From Streptomyces hydrogenans (GTDB lineage Bacteria; Actinomycetota; Actinomycetes; Streptomycetales; Streptomycetaceae), in the NCBI RefSeq assembly GCF_014656075.1, contig NZ_BNBS01000013.1, forward strand, positions 1 through 64,000: a stretch of 64,000 bases of DNA. The letters run 5' to 3'. Each line of letters opens with the position of its first letter. Positions within the stretch are counted from its first letter, which is position 1. Shown here piece by piece: positions 49,720 through 59,636 of the stretch. The notes below the pieces were generated by a model that made no database searches, was not told where the DNA came from, and saw only the letters and a program-made list of their open reading frames with translations. Both the position numbers and the translations under genes were made by a program.

Positions 49720-49788
49720 CGATCTGAAGAGTCAAAGAGAAGGATCGTTCGTTTTACCTGAGGCCCACTGTCCGCCGAGGTGGGGAAG

Positions 49789-49817
49789 TTGTCAAGAATG
49801 AATATTCGTTTTAGGTT
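49789..49817 (+). promoter_or_regulatory. tetR promoter with operator in the spacer
   Basis: -35 TTGTCA (49789-49794), 17-bp spacer, -10 TAGGTT (49812-49817), 6 nt before ATG 49824 (leaderless). The spacer is filled by AATGAATATTCGTT (49797-49810), a 14-bp near-palindrome. TTCGTTTTA occurs here (49805-49813) and again at 49748-49756. Confidence 0.65.
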
Positions 49818-49823
49818 CGTGGC

Positions 49824-50465
49824 ATGGCCCGTGTCTCCCAGGAACACCTCGACGCCCGCCGCCGCCAGATCCTCGACGGCGCCGCCCGCTGCTTCGCCCG
49901 GAACGGCTTCCACGCCACGTCGATGCAGGACGTGCTCGCCGAGGCGGGGCTCTCCGCCGGTGCGGTGTACCGCTACTTCCGCAGCAAGGACGAGCTCATC
50001 CAGGCCATCGCGGAGGAGACCTTCTCGAGCGTCCGCACCGCCTTCGTCGAGGCGGCCGCGTCCACCCCGCCGCCGACCCCCGACGTCCTCGTGGCCCGCG
50101 TCGTGACGATCGTCCTGGAGGAGCGGATCAGCGGGGCCGACCGGCACGCGTTCGCCCGGCTGATCGTCCAGGTGTGGGCCGAGACCCTCCGGGACGAGGC
50201 CCTGGCGAAGGCCCTCGCGCAGGGCTTCGACGCGATGCGGGCGCTCTGGTCCGAACTCTTCGACGCCTACCGCGCGAGCGGCGTGCTCACGGCGGACGTC
50301 TCCTCCGAGGTGATGGCCCGCACCCTCATCGCCGCGGTCCAGGGGTTCATCGCCCAGCAGGCGCTCTTCGGGGACGTCGAGATCGAGGTTCTCGGCGAGG
50401 GGCTCCGGGGTCTCATGTCGATGAACGCCGGCGCCCAGGAGGGACCCTCCCCGGCGGTCCGATGA
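49824..50465 (+). CDS. TetR/AcrR-family repressor
   Basis: 213 residues. N-terminal TetR helix-turn-helix (RRRQILDGAARCFARNGFHA, TSMQDVLAEAGLSAGAVYRY) and a helical C-terminal ligand domain (RHAFARLIVQVWAETLRDEA, VMARTLIAAVQGFIAQQALF). Divergent from the YhgE-like membrane protein, which it probably represses, and its own promoter carries a palindrome in the spacer. The ATG start at 49824 is leaderless. Confidence 0.88.
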   Translation: MARVSQEHLDARRRQILDGAARCFARNGFHATSMQDVLAEAGLSAGAVYRYFRSKDELIQAIAEETFSSVRTAFVEAAASTPPPTPDVLVARVVTIVLEERISGADRHAFARLIVQVWAETLRDEALAKALAQGFDAMRALWSELFDAYRASGVLTADVSSEVMARTLIAAVQGFIAQQALFGDVEIEVLGEGLRGLMSMNAGAQEGPSPAVR

Positions 50466-50487
50466 TCATGAGATCGCAAAGCCGGAG

Positions 50488-50517
50488 TTAACGCGCCGGA
50501 AAAACTTCCGCCCTAAC
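50488..50517 (+). promoter_or_regulatory. Possible GlnR site of the urease operon
   Basis: TTAAC-gcgccg-GAAAA (50488-50503) fits one GlnR a/b half-site pair (gTnAC-n6-GaAAc) with the proper 11-nt spacing; CTAAC follows at 50513. The second half-site pair is off register. Urease is a known GlnR target in S. coelicolor, so the place is right but the match is partial. Confidence 0.35.
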
Positions 50518-50548
50518 GTGCAATGTCCGGCCGTCCACCGCATCTCCG

Positions 50549-50580
50549 CTGTTCAACAGAGTGTTGACGGTCGGTAGGGT
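50549..50580 (+). promoter_or_regulatory. Candidate urease promoter
   Basis: -35 TTCAAC (50552-50557), 17-bp spacer, -10 TAGGGT (50575-50580), about 47 bp before ureA. The -35 lies inside the 11-bp palindrome CTGTTCAACAG (50549-50559). Confidence 0.5.
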
Positions 50581-50627
50581 CCGCAGCTGACCGGGTGCGG
50601 CCCGGTGGACGACTGTGAGGTGGAAGA

Positions 50628-50930
<303 letters not shown>

Positions 50931-50945
50931 CGGGGGCCGGCGCCG

Positions 50946-51392
50946 ATGATCCCCGGAGAGATCCTGTACGGGGACGGGCCGGTGTCCCTCAACGAGGGCC
51001 GCCCCGTCACCCGCCTCACCGTCCTGAACGCAGCCGACCGGCCCGTCCAGGTCGGCTCCCACTACCACTTCGCCGAGGTCAACCCCGGCCTCGACTTCGA
51101 CCGCGCGGCCGCGCGCGGTCTGCGGCTGCACATCGCCGCCGGCACCGCCGTGCGCTTCGAGCCGGGCATCCCCGTCGAGGTCGAACTCGTGCCGATCGCC
51201 GGCCACCGGATCGTCCCCGGCCTCCGCGGCGAGACCGCCGGCCCGCTGGACACCCCGCCCCCGACCGGCCCGCTGGAAACCTCGACCGCGTCCGCGCCGT
51301 CGAGCACCCCCACCGAGCCCGGCCCGTCGAGCACCCCCGCCCCGACCGCCCGCCCCGACGCCGCGGCCCCGAACGGAGATCCCCGTGCCTGA
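50946..51392 (+). CDS. ureB: Urease beta subunit with Pro/Ser/Thr-rich tail
   Basis: 148 residues. The beta core (1 to about 100) has [54 protein letters not shown] and [16 protein letters not shown]. Beta subunits usually end near residue 103. Here a disordered extension of about 45 residues follows, rich in Pro, Ser and Thr ([20 protein letters not shown]), coded partly by a 15-bp repeat (51297 and 51324). The stop overlaps the ureC start by 8 bp. No clear ribosome site, so it is likely coupled to ureA. Confidence 0.94.
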   Translation: MIPGEILYGDGPVSLNEGRPVTRLTVLNAADRPVQVGSHYHFAEVNPGLDFDRAAARGLRLHIAAGTAVRFEPGIPVEVELVPIAGHRIVPGLRGETAGPLDTPPPTGPLETSTASAPSSTPTEPGPSSTPAPTARPDAAAPNGDPRA

Positions 51393-53106
51393 CCTCCACC
51401 GTGCCGTGTACGCCGACCTGTTCGGCCCCACCACCGGCGACCGCGTCCGGCTCGCCGACACCGACCTGCTGGTGGAGATCGAGGAGGACCGCTCCGGCGG
51501 GCCCGGCCGGGCCGGCGAGGAGGCCGTCTTCGGCGGCGGCAAGGTCATCCGCGAGTCGATGGGGCAGGCCCGCACCACACGTGCCGAAGGCGCCCCCGAC
51601 ACCGTGATCACCGGTGCGCTGGTCATCGACCACTGGGGGATCGTCAAGGCCGACATCGGCATCCGCGACGGCCGGATCACGGCGCTCGGCAAGGCCGGCA
51701 ACCCCGACACCATGGACGGGGTGCACCCCGGGCTCGTCATCGGGCCGGAGACCGAGGTGATCGTCGGCAACGGCCGGATCGTCACCGCCGGCGGCGTCGA
51801 CACCCACATCCACTTCATCTCGCCGACCGTCGTCGAGCAGGCCCTCGCCACCGGCATCACCACCCTCGTCGGCGGCGGCACCGGCCCCGCCGAGGGCACC
51901 AAGGCCACCACCGTCACCCCGGGGCCCTGGCACATGGCCCGGATGTTCGAGGCCCTGGACACCTTCCCCGTCAACATCGGCCTCCTCGGCAAGGGCAACA
52001 CCATGTCCCGCGAGGCCATGCACTCCCAGCTGCGCGGCGGCGCCCTCGGCTTCAAGATCCACGAGGACTGGGGGGCCACCCCCGCCGTCATCGACGCCTG
52101 CCTCGACGTCTGCGAGGAGACCGGCGTCCAGCTGGCCATCCACACCGACACCCTCAACGAGGCCGGGTTCGTCGGCGACACCCTCGCCGCCATCGCGGGC
52201 CGGACCATCCACGCGTACCACACCGAGGGAGCGGGCGGCGGGCACGCACCGGACATCATCACCGCGGTCTCCGAGCCGTACGTGCTGCCCAGCTCGACCA
52301 ACCCGACCCGGCCGCACACCGTCAACACCATCGAGGAACACCTCGACATGCTGATGGTCTGCCACCACCTCAACCCCGCCGTCCCCGAGGACCTGGCCTT
52401 CGCCGAGTCCCGGATCCGGCCCTCCACCATCGCCGCCGAGGACGTCCTCCACGACCTCGGCGCGATCTCGATCATCTCCTCCGACTCCCAGGCCATGGGC
52501 CGCGTCGGCGAGGTGATCCTGCGGACCTGGCAGACCGCCCACGTCATGAAGAAGCGGCGCGGCGCGCTCCCGGGGGACGGCCGGGCCGACAACCACCGGG
52601 TGCGCCGCTACGTCGCCAAGTACACGATCAACCCGGCCGTCGCCCAGGGCATGGACCACCTCATCGGGTCCGTCGAGCCGGGCAAGCTCGCCGACCTGGT
52701 CCTCTGGGAGCCGGCCTTCTTCGGCGTGAAGCCGCTCGTGGTCCTCAAGGGCGGGCAGATCGCGTACGCCCAGATGGGTGACGCCAATGCCTCCATCCCC
52801 ACGCCCCAACCGGTGCTGCCGAGGCCGATGTTCGGCGCCCTGGGCAGGGCGGCCGCGGCCGGCTCCGTCAACTTCACCGCCGAGGCGGCGATCGAGGACG
52901 ACCTGCCGCGGCGGCTCGGTCTGGCCAAGGAGTTCACCCCGATCCGCTCCACCCGCCGCGTCACCAAGGCGGACATGCGGGAGAACGACGCCCTGCCGCG
53001 CGTCGAGGTCGACGCCGACACCTTCACCGTCACCATCGACGGCGAGGCGGTCGAACCGGCGCCCGCCGCGGAACTGCCCATGGCCCAGCGTTACTTCCTC
53101 TTCTGA
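51385..53106 (+). CDS. ureC: Urease alpha (catalytic) subunit
   Basis: 573 residues. Dinickel amidohydrolase. All metal ligands and catalytic residues are visible: THIHFISP (two His), the carbamylated lysine in [38 protein letters not shown], flap histidine in MVCHHLNP and the Asp of [10 protein letters not shown]. The GTG start at 51385 overlaps the ureB end. The stop shares one base with the ureF ATG (TGATG). Confidence 0.97.
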   Translation: MPDLHRAVYADLFGPTTGDRVRLADTDLLVEIEEDRSGGPGRAGEEAVFGGGKVIRESMGQARTTRAEGAPDTVITGALVIDHWGIVKADIGIRDGRITALGKAGNPDTMDGVHPGLVIGPETEVIVGNGRIVTAGGVDTHIHFISPTVVEQALATGITTLVGGGTGPAEGTKATTVTPGPWHMARMFEALDTFPVNIGLLGKGNTMSREAMHSQLRGGALGFKIHEDWGATPAVIDACLDVCEETGVQLAIHTDTLNEAGFVGDTLAAIAGRTIHAYHTEGAGGGHAPDIITAVSEPYVLPSSTNPTRPHTVNTIEEHLDMLMVCHHLNPAVPEDLAFAESRIRPSTIAAEDVLHDLGAISIISSDSQAMGRVGEVILRTWQTAHVMKKRRGALPGDGRADNHRVRRYVAKYTINPAVAQGMDHLIGSVEPGKLADLVLWEPAFFGVKPLVVLKGGQIAYAQMGDANASIPTPQPVLPRPMFGALGRAAAAGSVNFTAEAAIEDDLPRRLGLAKEFTPIRSTRRVTKADMRENDALPRVEVDADTFTVTIDGEAVEPAPAAELPMAQRYFLF

Positions 53107-53768
53107 TGACGCGCTCCGCACTGCTCGTGCTCGCCGACGGGCGCTTCCCCGCCGGTGGGCACGCGCACTCCGGCGGCGCCGAGGCCGCCGTCAAGGCGGG
53201 CCGGATCCGGGACGCCGCCGGACTGGAAGCCTTCTGCCTTGGGCGTCTGCACACCACCGGGCTCACCGCGGCCGGCCTCGCGGCCGCCGCGGCCCTCGGC
53301 CACGACCCGTACGAGCTCGACGCGGCCGCCGACGCCCGCACCCCCTCACCCGCCCTCCGCGCCGCCTCCCGGCGGCTCGGTCGCCAGCTGATGCGGGCCG
53401 CCCGCGCCACCTGGCCGGGCCCAGGACTCGACGCGCTCGCCGCCGCGTTCCCGCGCGGCGCGCACCAGCCCGTCGTCCTCGGCGCCACCGCGCGGGCCGC
53501 CGGCCGCGGCCCCGAGGACGCCGCGCACTGCGCCGCGTACGAGACGGCCGGCGGTCCGGCGACCGCGACCGTACGCCTCCTGGGCCTCGACCCGTACCAG
53601 GCGACCGCCGTCCTCGCGCGGCTCGCCCCCGTGATGGACGAGGTCGCGGCCCGGGCGACCGCCGCCGCGCGCGAGGGCGTCGACGCCCTGCCCGCCGCCT
53701 CCGCGCCGCTCCTCGACATCACCGCCGAACAGCACGCGGCCTGGCCCGTCCGCCTCTTCGCCTCGTAA
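53106..53768 (+). CDS. ureF: Urease accessory protein UreF
   Basis: 220 residues, helical. UreF acts with UreG and UreD/H to load nickel and guard carbamylation. N-terminal LLVLADGRFPAGGHAHSGGA is the family start, with GLDALAAAFPRGAHQPVVLG and AHCAAYETAGGPATATVRLL later. Somewhat short of the E. coli-type length, but normal for actinobacteria. Starts on the last base of the ureC stop; 15 bp before ureG. Confidence 0.9.
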   Translation: MTRSALLVLADGRFPAGGHAHSGGAEAAVKAGRIRDAAGLEAFCLGRLHTTGLTAAGLAAAAALGHDPYELDAAADARTPSPALRAASRRLGRQLMRAARATWPGPGLDALAAAFPRGAHQPVVLGATARAAGRGPEDAAHCAAYETAGGPATATVRLLGLDPYQATAVLARLAPVMDEVAARATAAAREGVDALPAASAPLLDITAEQHAAWPVRLFAS

Positions 53769-53783
53769 CACTGGAGTAGCCCC

Positions 53784-54475
<692 letters not shown>

Positions 54476-54479
<4 letters not shown>

Positions 54480-55222
54480 GCCTGCGCGCCACCGCCCGGA
54501 TCGCCGCCGCGGCCGACGGCTCCCTGCCGGTCCTGGAGAGCGACGGTCCGCTCGCCCCGCGCCGTACCCGCGCCGCCGCACCCGGCTGGACGCGGGTGAC
54601 GGTGGTCGGCGCGATGAGCGCGCCGCTCGGTGGCGACCGGCTCGCGATCGAGACCGAGGTACGGGACGGGGCCAGGCTGCGGGTCGACTCGGCTGCCGCC
54701 ACGCTGGCCCTGCCCGGCCGCGTCCCGCACCCGGCCGCGTACGAACTCCGGCTCCGCGTCGGCGCGTACGCCGCGCTGCACTGGTTGCCCGAACAGCTCG
54801 TCAGCGCCCACGGCTCCGACCTCCGGGTGCGGACGGACGTCGACCTCGACGCCACCGCGCGACTGGTGCTGCGGGAGGAGCAGGTCCTCGGCCGGCACGG
54901 CGAGCCGCCCGGCACGCTCTTCTCCCGGCTCACCGTCCGCCGCGCCGGCCGTCCGCTGCTCGACCAGGAACTCGCGTACGGCCCGGGCGCCCCGGGCGGC
55001 TGGGACGGCGGCGCCGTCCTGGCCGGTCACCGGGCCACCGGCCAGCTCCTGGTCGTCGACCCGGCCTTCGAGGAGGAACCGGTGGCGGCGCGCCCGCTCG
55101 GCGAGCACGGGGCGCTCACCCCGCTCGCCGGTCCCGCCGCCCTCGTCACCGCCGTCGCCCCCGACGCGCTCGCCCTGAGCCGGATCCTCGACGCGGCGCT
55201 CACCGAACTCGCCGACGTATGA
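54476..55222 (+). CDS. ureD: Urease accessory protein UreD
   Basis: 248 residues, beta-rich. UreD (UreH) binds the apo-urease and channels nickel. Landmarks: [40 protein letters not shown] and [17 protein letters not shown]. Low conservation is normal for this protein. Last gene of the urease operon; a long hairpin terminator follows directly. Confidence 0.88.
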
Positions 55223-55224
55223 GG

Positions 55225-55262
55225 CGGATCCGGGTGTACCGCTCAGCGGACACCCGGATCCG
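55225..55262. terminator. Hairpin terminator of the urease operon
   Basis: 13-bp outer stem CGGATCCGGGTGT and complement, continued inside by CCGCT-C-AGCGG. It begins 3 bp after the ureD stop. Confidence 0.9.
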
Positions 55263-55361
55263 GTTATGGGTTCGGCAAAGAAACGTGTGTTCGCACTGAC
55301 GCCGTGGCCTCCCTGACGAAAGGATCGCCCGAACAGACGACCACCTACAGGGGGAGGACCT

Positions 55362-56948
55362 GTGAGACGACGCACGGCAGTGCTCGGCTCCGCCGGAACG
55401 CTCATCGCCGGCACACTCGTCGCGGGCGCGCTCGCGGCTCCGATGGCCAGCGCCGACAGCGGCGCGCGCCACGGCCGGGACGCCGAGGCGTACGGGGTCG
55501 CGGTCGCCGCGGCCCAGGCCGCCCGCGCCGGCATCGACTGGCAGGACTGTCCCGCCGACTGGGGCCTGGAGCAGCCGATCCAGTGCGGCTGGGTCACCGT
55601 GCCCGTCGACTACGCCAAGCCGTACGGCAAGAAGATCAAGATCGCCGTCGACCGGATCGCCGCCACCGGCACCCCGGCCGAGCGCCAGGGCGCGCTCCTC
55701 TACAACCCCGGCGGCCCCGGCGGTTCCGGCCTGCGCTTCCCGCGCCGCGTCACCACGAACAACAAGATCTGGGCGAACGCCGCCAAGGCCTACGACTTCG
55801 TCGGCTTCGACCCGCGCGGCGTCGGCAAGTCCGCGCCGATCTCCTGCGTCGACCCGACCGAGTTCGTCAAGGGCCCCAAGCCCGACCCGGTCCCGGACAG
55901 CGAGGCCGACAAGCGGGCGCAGCGCAAGCTCGCCGCCGAGTACGCCGCGGGCTGCGCCGAGAAGAGCGGCGACATGCTCCCGTACATGACGACGCCGAAC
56001 ACCGCGCGCGACCTCGACGTCGTCCGCGCCGCCCTCGGCGAGAAGAAGCTCAACTTCGTCGGCGTCTCGTACGGCACCTACCTCGGCGCCGTCTACGGCA
56101 CCCTCTTCCCGGACCACGTCCGGCGGATGGTGCTGGACAGCGTCGTCAACCCGTCGACCCGGTCGATCTGGTACGAGGCCAACCTCGGCCAGGACATCGC
56201 CTTCGAGGGCCGGCTCACCGACTGGATGACCTGGGTCGCGCGGAACGACGCCACCTACCACCTCGGGGACACCCTGGCGGAGGTCCGGCAGCAGTGGGAG
56301 ACCCTGCGCGCCGCCGCCAAGAAGGCGCCCCTCGGCGGCAAGGTCGGACCGGCCGAGCTGATCGGCTTCTTCCAGAACGCCCCGTACTACGACTCCATGT
56401 GGGCCCCCGTGGCCGAGGCGTGGAGCGCGTACGCCGCCGGCGACCCGCAGCCGCTGATCGACAACGCCGCGGCCGACCTCACCGACACCGCCGGCAACAT
56501 CGCCTCGGAGAACGGCAACGCCGTCTACACGGCGGTCGAGTGCGCGGACGCCCCGTGGCCGACCAGCTGGAAGAAGTGGGACCGGGACAACTCCCGCCTC
56601 CACGAGCAGTACCCGTTCATGACCTGGGCGAACGCCTGGATGAACCTGCCCTGCGCCACCTGGAAGGCGCCGAGCCAGAAGCCCGTGCAGGTGAAGACGG
56701 GCAAGGGCCTGCCGCCCGTGCTCATCACCCAGTCCGAGCGCGACGCCGCCACGCCGTACGAGGGTGCTGTGGAACTGCACAAGCGGTTCAAGGGCTCGCG
56801 CCTGATCACGGAGAAGGACGCCGGCTCGCACGGCATCACCAACCTGGTCAACCCGTGCCTCAACCCCAAGGTCGAGACGTACCTGCTGACCGGCAAGGTG
56901 GACGCCACGGACCAGACCTGCGCCCCGCACGCCGCGCCGCAGCCGTAA
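55362..56948 (+). CDS. Secreted alpha/beta-hydrolase (tripeptidyl aminopeptidase-like)
   Basis: 528 residues. Signal peptide RRRTAVLGSAGTLIAGTLVA ending near SADS (about 32). The mature protein is an S33-type alpha/beta-hydrolase: oxyanion LYNPGGPGGSGLRFP, GFDPRGVGKSAP, nucleophile GVSYGTYLGAVYGTLFPDHV, then the TAP-like C-terminal domain with PPVLITQSERDAATPYEGAV (Asp) and AGSHGI (His). Resembles the Slp/tripeptidyl aminopeptidases of Streptomyces, which trim peptides outside the cell. The GTG start has GGGGGAGGA 4 nt ahead. It has its own transcription unit, with hairpins on both sides. Confidence 0.88.
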   Translation: MRRRTAVLGSAGTLIAGTLVAGALAAPMASADSGARHGRDAEAYGVAVAAAQAARAGIDWQDCPADWGLEQPIQCGWVTVPVDYAKPYGKKIKIAVDRIAATGTPAERQGALLYNPGGPGGSGLRFPRRVTTNNKIWANAAKAYDFVGFDPRGVGKSAPISCVDPTEFVKGPKPDPVPDSEADKRAQRKLAAEYAAGCAEKSGDMLPYMTTPNTARDLDVVRAALGEKKLNFVGVSYGTYLGAVYGTLFPDHVRRMVLDSVVNPSTRSIWYEANLGQDIAFEGRLTDWMTWVARNDATYHLGDTLAEVRQQWETLRAAAKKAPLGGKVGPAELIGFFQNAPYYDSMWAPVAEAWSAYAAGDPQPLIDNAAADLTDTAGNIASENGNAVYTAVECADAPWPTSWKKWDRDNSRLHEQYPFMTWANAWMNLPCATWKAPSQKPVQVKTGKGLPPVLITQSERDAATPYEGAVELHKRFKGSRLITEKDAGSHGITNLVNPCLNPKVETYLLTGKVDATDQTCAPHAAPQP

Positions 56949-56981
56949 CACCCGTCGGTCCCCGACCGGGGGCCGACGTCA

Positions 56982-57012
56982 GGAGGGGCGGTCGCCCGGC
57001 GACCGCCCCTCC
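56982..57012. terminator. Hairpin terminator of the secreted peptidase gene
   Basis: 13-bp perfect stem GGAGGGGCGGTCG with CGACCGCCCCTCC, 5-nt loop, 33 bp after the stop at 56948. It may also serve the converging acyltransferase gene. Confidence 0.85.
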
Positions 57013-57025
57013 GCCGTGCCTCCGC

Positions 57026-57709
57026 TCACCCGTCGGTCGCCGCCGCCTTCACCACGGCCGCGTACTCGTCCACGTACTCCTGGCCCGACAGCCGCATGAT
57101 CGCGTACATGATCTCGTCCGTGACCGCCCGGACCACCGTCCGTTCGTCCGCCGAACCCGCGAAGCGCGAGAAGTCCAGCGGCTCCCCGAAACGGATCGTC
57201 ACCCGCCGGATCCGCGGCACCACCCGCCCCGGCGGCTGGATCTCGAAGGTGCCGACCATCGCGCACGGCACCACCTTCACCCCGGCCGTCAGCGCCATCA
57301 CCGCCACCCCGACCTTGCCCTTGTACAGCCGCCCGTCGTGCGAGCGCGTGCCCTCCGGGTAGATGCCGAGCAGCTCGTCCTTCGCCAGCACCCCGAGGCC
57401 CTCGCGGATCGCCGCCCGCCCCGCCTCCTTGCCCGAGCGGTCCACCGGGATCTGCCCGGCCGCCCGGAAGAACGCGGCGGTCAGCCGCCCCCTCAGCCCC
57501 GGCCCGGTGAAGTACTCCTGTTTGGCCAGGAAGGTGATCCGCCGGTCGAGCACCACCGGCATCAGGAAGTGGTCCGAGAAGGAGAGGTGGTTGCCCGCGA
57601 CGATCGCCGCGCCCTCCTCGGGGATGTGCTCGATCCCCTCCACCCTCGGCCGGAACAGCAGTTTCAGCAGCGGTCCGAGCAGTACGTACTTCAGCAGCCG
57701 GTAGAACAC
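57026..57709 (-). CDS. 1-acyl-glycerol-3-phosphate acyltransferase-like (PlsC family)
   Basis: 227 residues. PlsC motifs in order: I NHLSFSDHFL (H-x4-D), II GQIPVDRSG, III IYPEGTRSHDG and IV VPCAMVGTFEIQPP. The N-terminal helix MFYRLLKYVLLGPLLKLLF-like anchors it to the inner membrane face. Adds an acyl chain to lysophosphatidate or a similar lysolipid. GTG 57709 is chosen since GGGGG precedes it and conservation begins there; longer in-frame extensions are artefacts. Divergent from the lipoprotein gene. Confidence 0.85.
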   Translation of the reverse strand: MFYRLLKYVLLGPLLKLLFRPRVEGIEHIPEEGAAIVAGNHLSFSDHFLMPVVLDRRITFLAKQEYFTGPGLRGRLTAAFFRAAGQIPVDRSGKEAGRAAIREGLGVLAKDELLGIYPEGTRSHDGRLYKGKVGVAVMALTAGVKVVPCAMVGTFEIQPPGRVVPRIRRVTIRFGEPLDFSRFAGSADERTVVRAVTDEIMYAIMRLSGQEYVDEYAAVVKAAATDG

Positions 57710-57806
57710 CGGAACCCCCGTTCGTCGTCCGTCACGCCCGTTGTAACGCCCCGGCCGCCCGTGGTCCACTGGTGGGAGTGGCCCGACTCTCACCCGGGAG
57801 GCCGAG

Positions 57807-58799
57807 ATGCCAGGCGCGCACCGACCCCGGGGTCCCCGGCGCGTGCTCACCGCGCTGCTGTGCGCGGTGACCGCGGCCGGATTGTACGGTTGCACAGGAT
57901 CGGGCCCGACGGACCCGCCGCCGACGCGTACGCCCACCAGCGCCCCGAGCGGCGTCTCCCCGTTCACCGGACTGCCCGCCCGCACCGGCCCCGTCCTCGC
58001 CGTCAAGATCGACAACGTGGCGGCCGCCCGCCCCCACACCGGCCTCGGCGCCGCCGACCTCGTCTACGTCGAACAGGTCGAGGGCGGCGTCACCCGCCTC
58101 CTCGCCGTCTACTCCTCCCGTCTCCCCGACAGCGTCGGCCCCGTCCGCAGCGCCCGCGAGTCCGACATCTCCCTGCTGCGCCCCTTCGGCCACCCCGCGC
58201 TCGCCTACTCCGGCGCCCAGCGCGCCCTGAACCCGCTCCTCGAATCCGCGCCCCTCGACCTGGTCAGCGAGTCCACCGCACCCGGCGCCTTCCGTCGCTC
58301 CCCGGACCGCCCCGCCCCGCACAACCTCTACGTGCGCCCCGCGCGCGCCCTCGCCGCCGCCCCCGACGCCTCGGACGCGCGGCCGATCGGACTGCGCTTC
58401 GGCCCCGCGCCCGCCGGCGGCACCGCGACCACCGCGGAGACCGTCCGCTTCCCGGCCGCCCGCTACACCTTCACCTGGTCCGCCGCCGGGCACGGCTGGC
58501 GCGTCGCGATCGACGGACGCGGCGCGACCAGCACCGACAGCGGCCCGCTCGTCCCCGCCACCGTCGTCGTGCAGCGCGTGACGATCCGGTCCTCCGCCTT
58601 CCACGACGTGAACGGCGCCGTCTCCCCGTACACCGAGACCACCGGCTCCGGCACCGCGACCGTGCTGCGCGACGGGCGGGCGTACGAGGCCCGCTGGTCC
58701 CGCCCGGACCCGGCCGGCGGCACCACCTTCACCACCCCCGACGGCAGCCCCCTCGCCTTCGCCCCCGGACAGGTCTGGATCGTCCTCGCACCGCGCTGA
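57807..58799 (+). CDS. DUF3048 (YerB-like) lipoprotein
   Basis: 330 residues. Signal peptide with lipobox AGLYGC (Cys at 29), so lipid-anchored outside the membrane. A Pro/Thr-rich linker is followed by the two DUF3048 domains: LPARTGPVLAVKIDNVAAAR, PHTGLGAADLVYVEQVEGGV, TRLLAVYSS...PVRSARESDI, and C-terminal SSAFHDVNGAVSPYTETTGS with FTTPDGSPLAFAPGQVWIVL. Function unknown in all organisms that I know. GGGAGG lies 5 nt before ATG 57807. Confidence 0.85.
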   Translation: MPGAHRPRGPRRVLTALLCAVTAAGLYGCTGSGPTDPPPTRTPTSAPSGVSPFTGLPARTGPVLAVKIDNVAAARPHTGLGAADLVYVEQVEGGVTRLLAVYSSRLPDSVGPVRSARESDISLLRPFGHPALAYSGAQRALNPLLESAPLDLVSESTAPGAFRRSPDRPAPHNLYVRPARALAAAPDASDARPIGLRFGPAPAGGTATTAETVRFPAARYTFTWSAAGHGWRVAIDGRGATSTDSGPLVPATVVVQRVTIRSSAFHDVNGAVSPYTETTGSGTATVLRDGRAYEARWSRPDPAGGTTFTTPDGSPLAFAPGQVWIVLAPR

Positions 58800-58884
58800 G
58801 GACCCCCTCCGGGCGCGGCGGATGATCACACCGGACCCGGGTAGGGGCGGGAGACAGCAGTCACTCCCGGGGAGGAGGCACGCC

Positions 58885-59226
58885 ATGAGCGCCGACCTGT
58901 GGGGCTACGCGGAGTCCTCCGGCCACGTGCCGGGCGACACCCTGATCGGATACGCGGTGGAGGCCACCGACGGAGGGATCGGGAAGGTCGACCGGCACAC
59001 GGAGGACGTCGGCCGTTCCTACCTCGTCGTGGACACCGGGCCGTGGATCCTCGGCCACAAGGTCGTCCTGCCCGCCGGCCTCGTCGACCGGCAGAACGAG
59101 ACCGTGCACGTCACCTGCACCAAGGAGCACGTCCGCGGGTCGCCGGACTTCGAGTCCGGGCAGAACGAGCACGACGTCACCTTCATCCGGCTCGTCGAGC
59201 AGTACTACGCGAACCGGCACATGTGA
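58885..59226 (+). CDS. PRC-barrel domain protein
   Basis: 113 residues. One PRC-barrel (GDTLIGYAVEATDGGIGKVD, GRSYLVVDTGPWILGHKVVL, PAGLVDRQNETVHVTC), a small beta fold found in photosystem assembly and RNA-processing proteins. Streptomyces has several of unknown role. GGAGGAGG lies 6 nt before ATG 58885. Monocistronic, with the next gene on the other strand. Confidence 0.82.
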   Translation: MSADLWGYAESSGHVPGDTLIGYAVEATDGGIGKVDRHTEDVGRSYLVVDTGPWILGHKVVLPAGLVDRQNETVHVTCTKEHVRGSPDFESGQNEHDVTFIRLVEQYYANRHM

Positions 59227-59238
59227 GGGAGCCCTCGA

Positions 59239-59454
59239 TCAGCGCGGTGTCGGGCCCGTCCCGCCCGCGCGGGGCCGGCGCGGCGTCGTGAGCGCCTCGG
59301 TGCTGTCCGCCGCCGCCATGCCGATCGTCGCCACCCCGAGCACGATCCAGCCGAACCAGAGCCAGCCGCTGCTGCCGAGCGCCACCGTGTACGCGGTGAT
59401 CAGCACCAGGACGGCGCAGGTGACGATCGTCATCGCCTTCGTGGAACCGGACAT
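59239..59454 (-). CDS. Small two-helix membrane protein
   Basis: 71 residues with two hydrophobic helices (MTIVTCAVLVLITAYTVALG and WLWFGWIVLGVATIGMAA) joined by SSG, and a basic tail TPRRPRAGGTGPTPR. The ATG at 59454 has GGAGGAGGGCGG directly ahead. Family not recognised; no catalytic residues. Sits downstream of the CtaG-like gene with 182 bp and a terminator between. Confidence 0.7.
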   Translation of the reverse strand: MSGSTKAMTIVTCAVLVLITAYTVALGSSGWLWFGWIVLGVATIGMAAADSTEALTTPRRPRAGGTGPTPR

Positions 59455-59583
59455 CCGCCCGCCCTCCTCCGGGGCCCGCGCCGGACCCCGACCGGGGCCC
59501 GGGAAGCCTCCCTCCCATCGTGACTCCCCACCGGGGGCGCGCGCTACTCCCCGGACGCTCCCGGCGTGCGCCGGACAGCACGG

Positions 59584-59612
59584 AGTCCCCGGGACCACCA
59601 GGTCCCGGGGGC
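59584..59612. terminator. Hairpin terminator of the CtaG-like gene
   Basis: 10-bp perfect stem CCCCGGGACC, ACCA loop, complement at 59601-59610, some 25 bp past the stop at 59637. Confidence 0.75.
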
Positions 59613-59636
59613 TCCCGCGCACGGATCGCGCGACGC

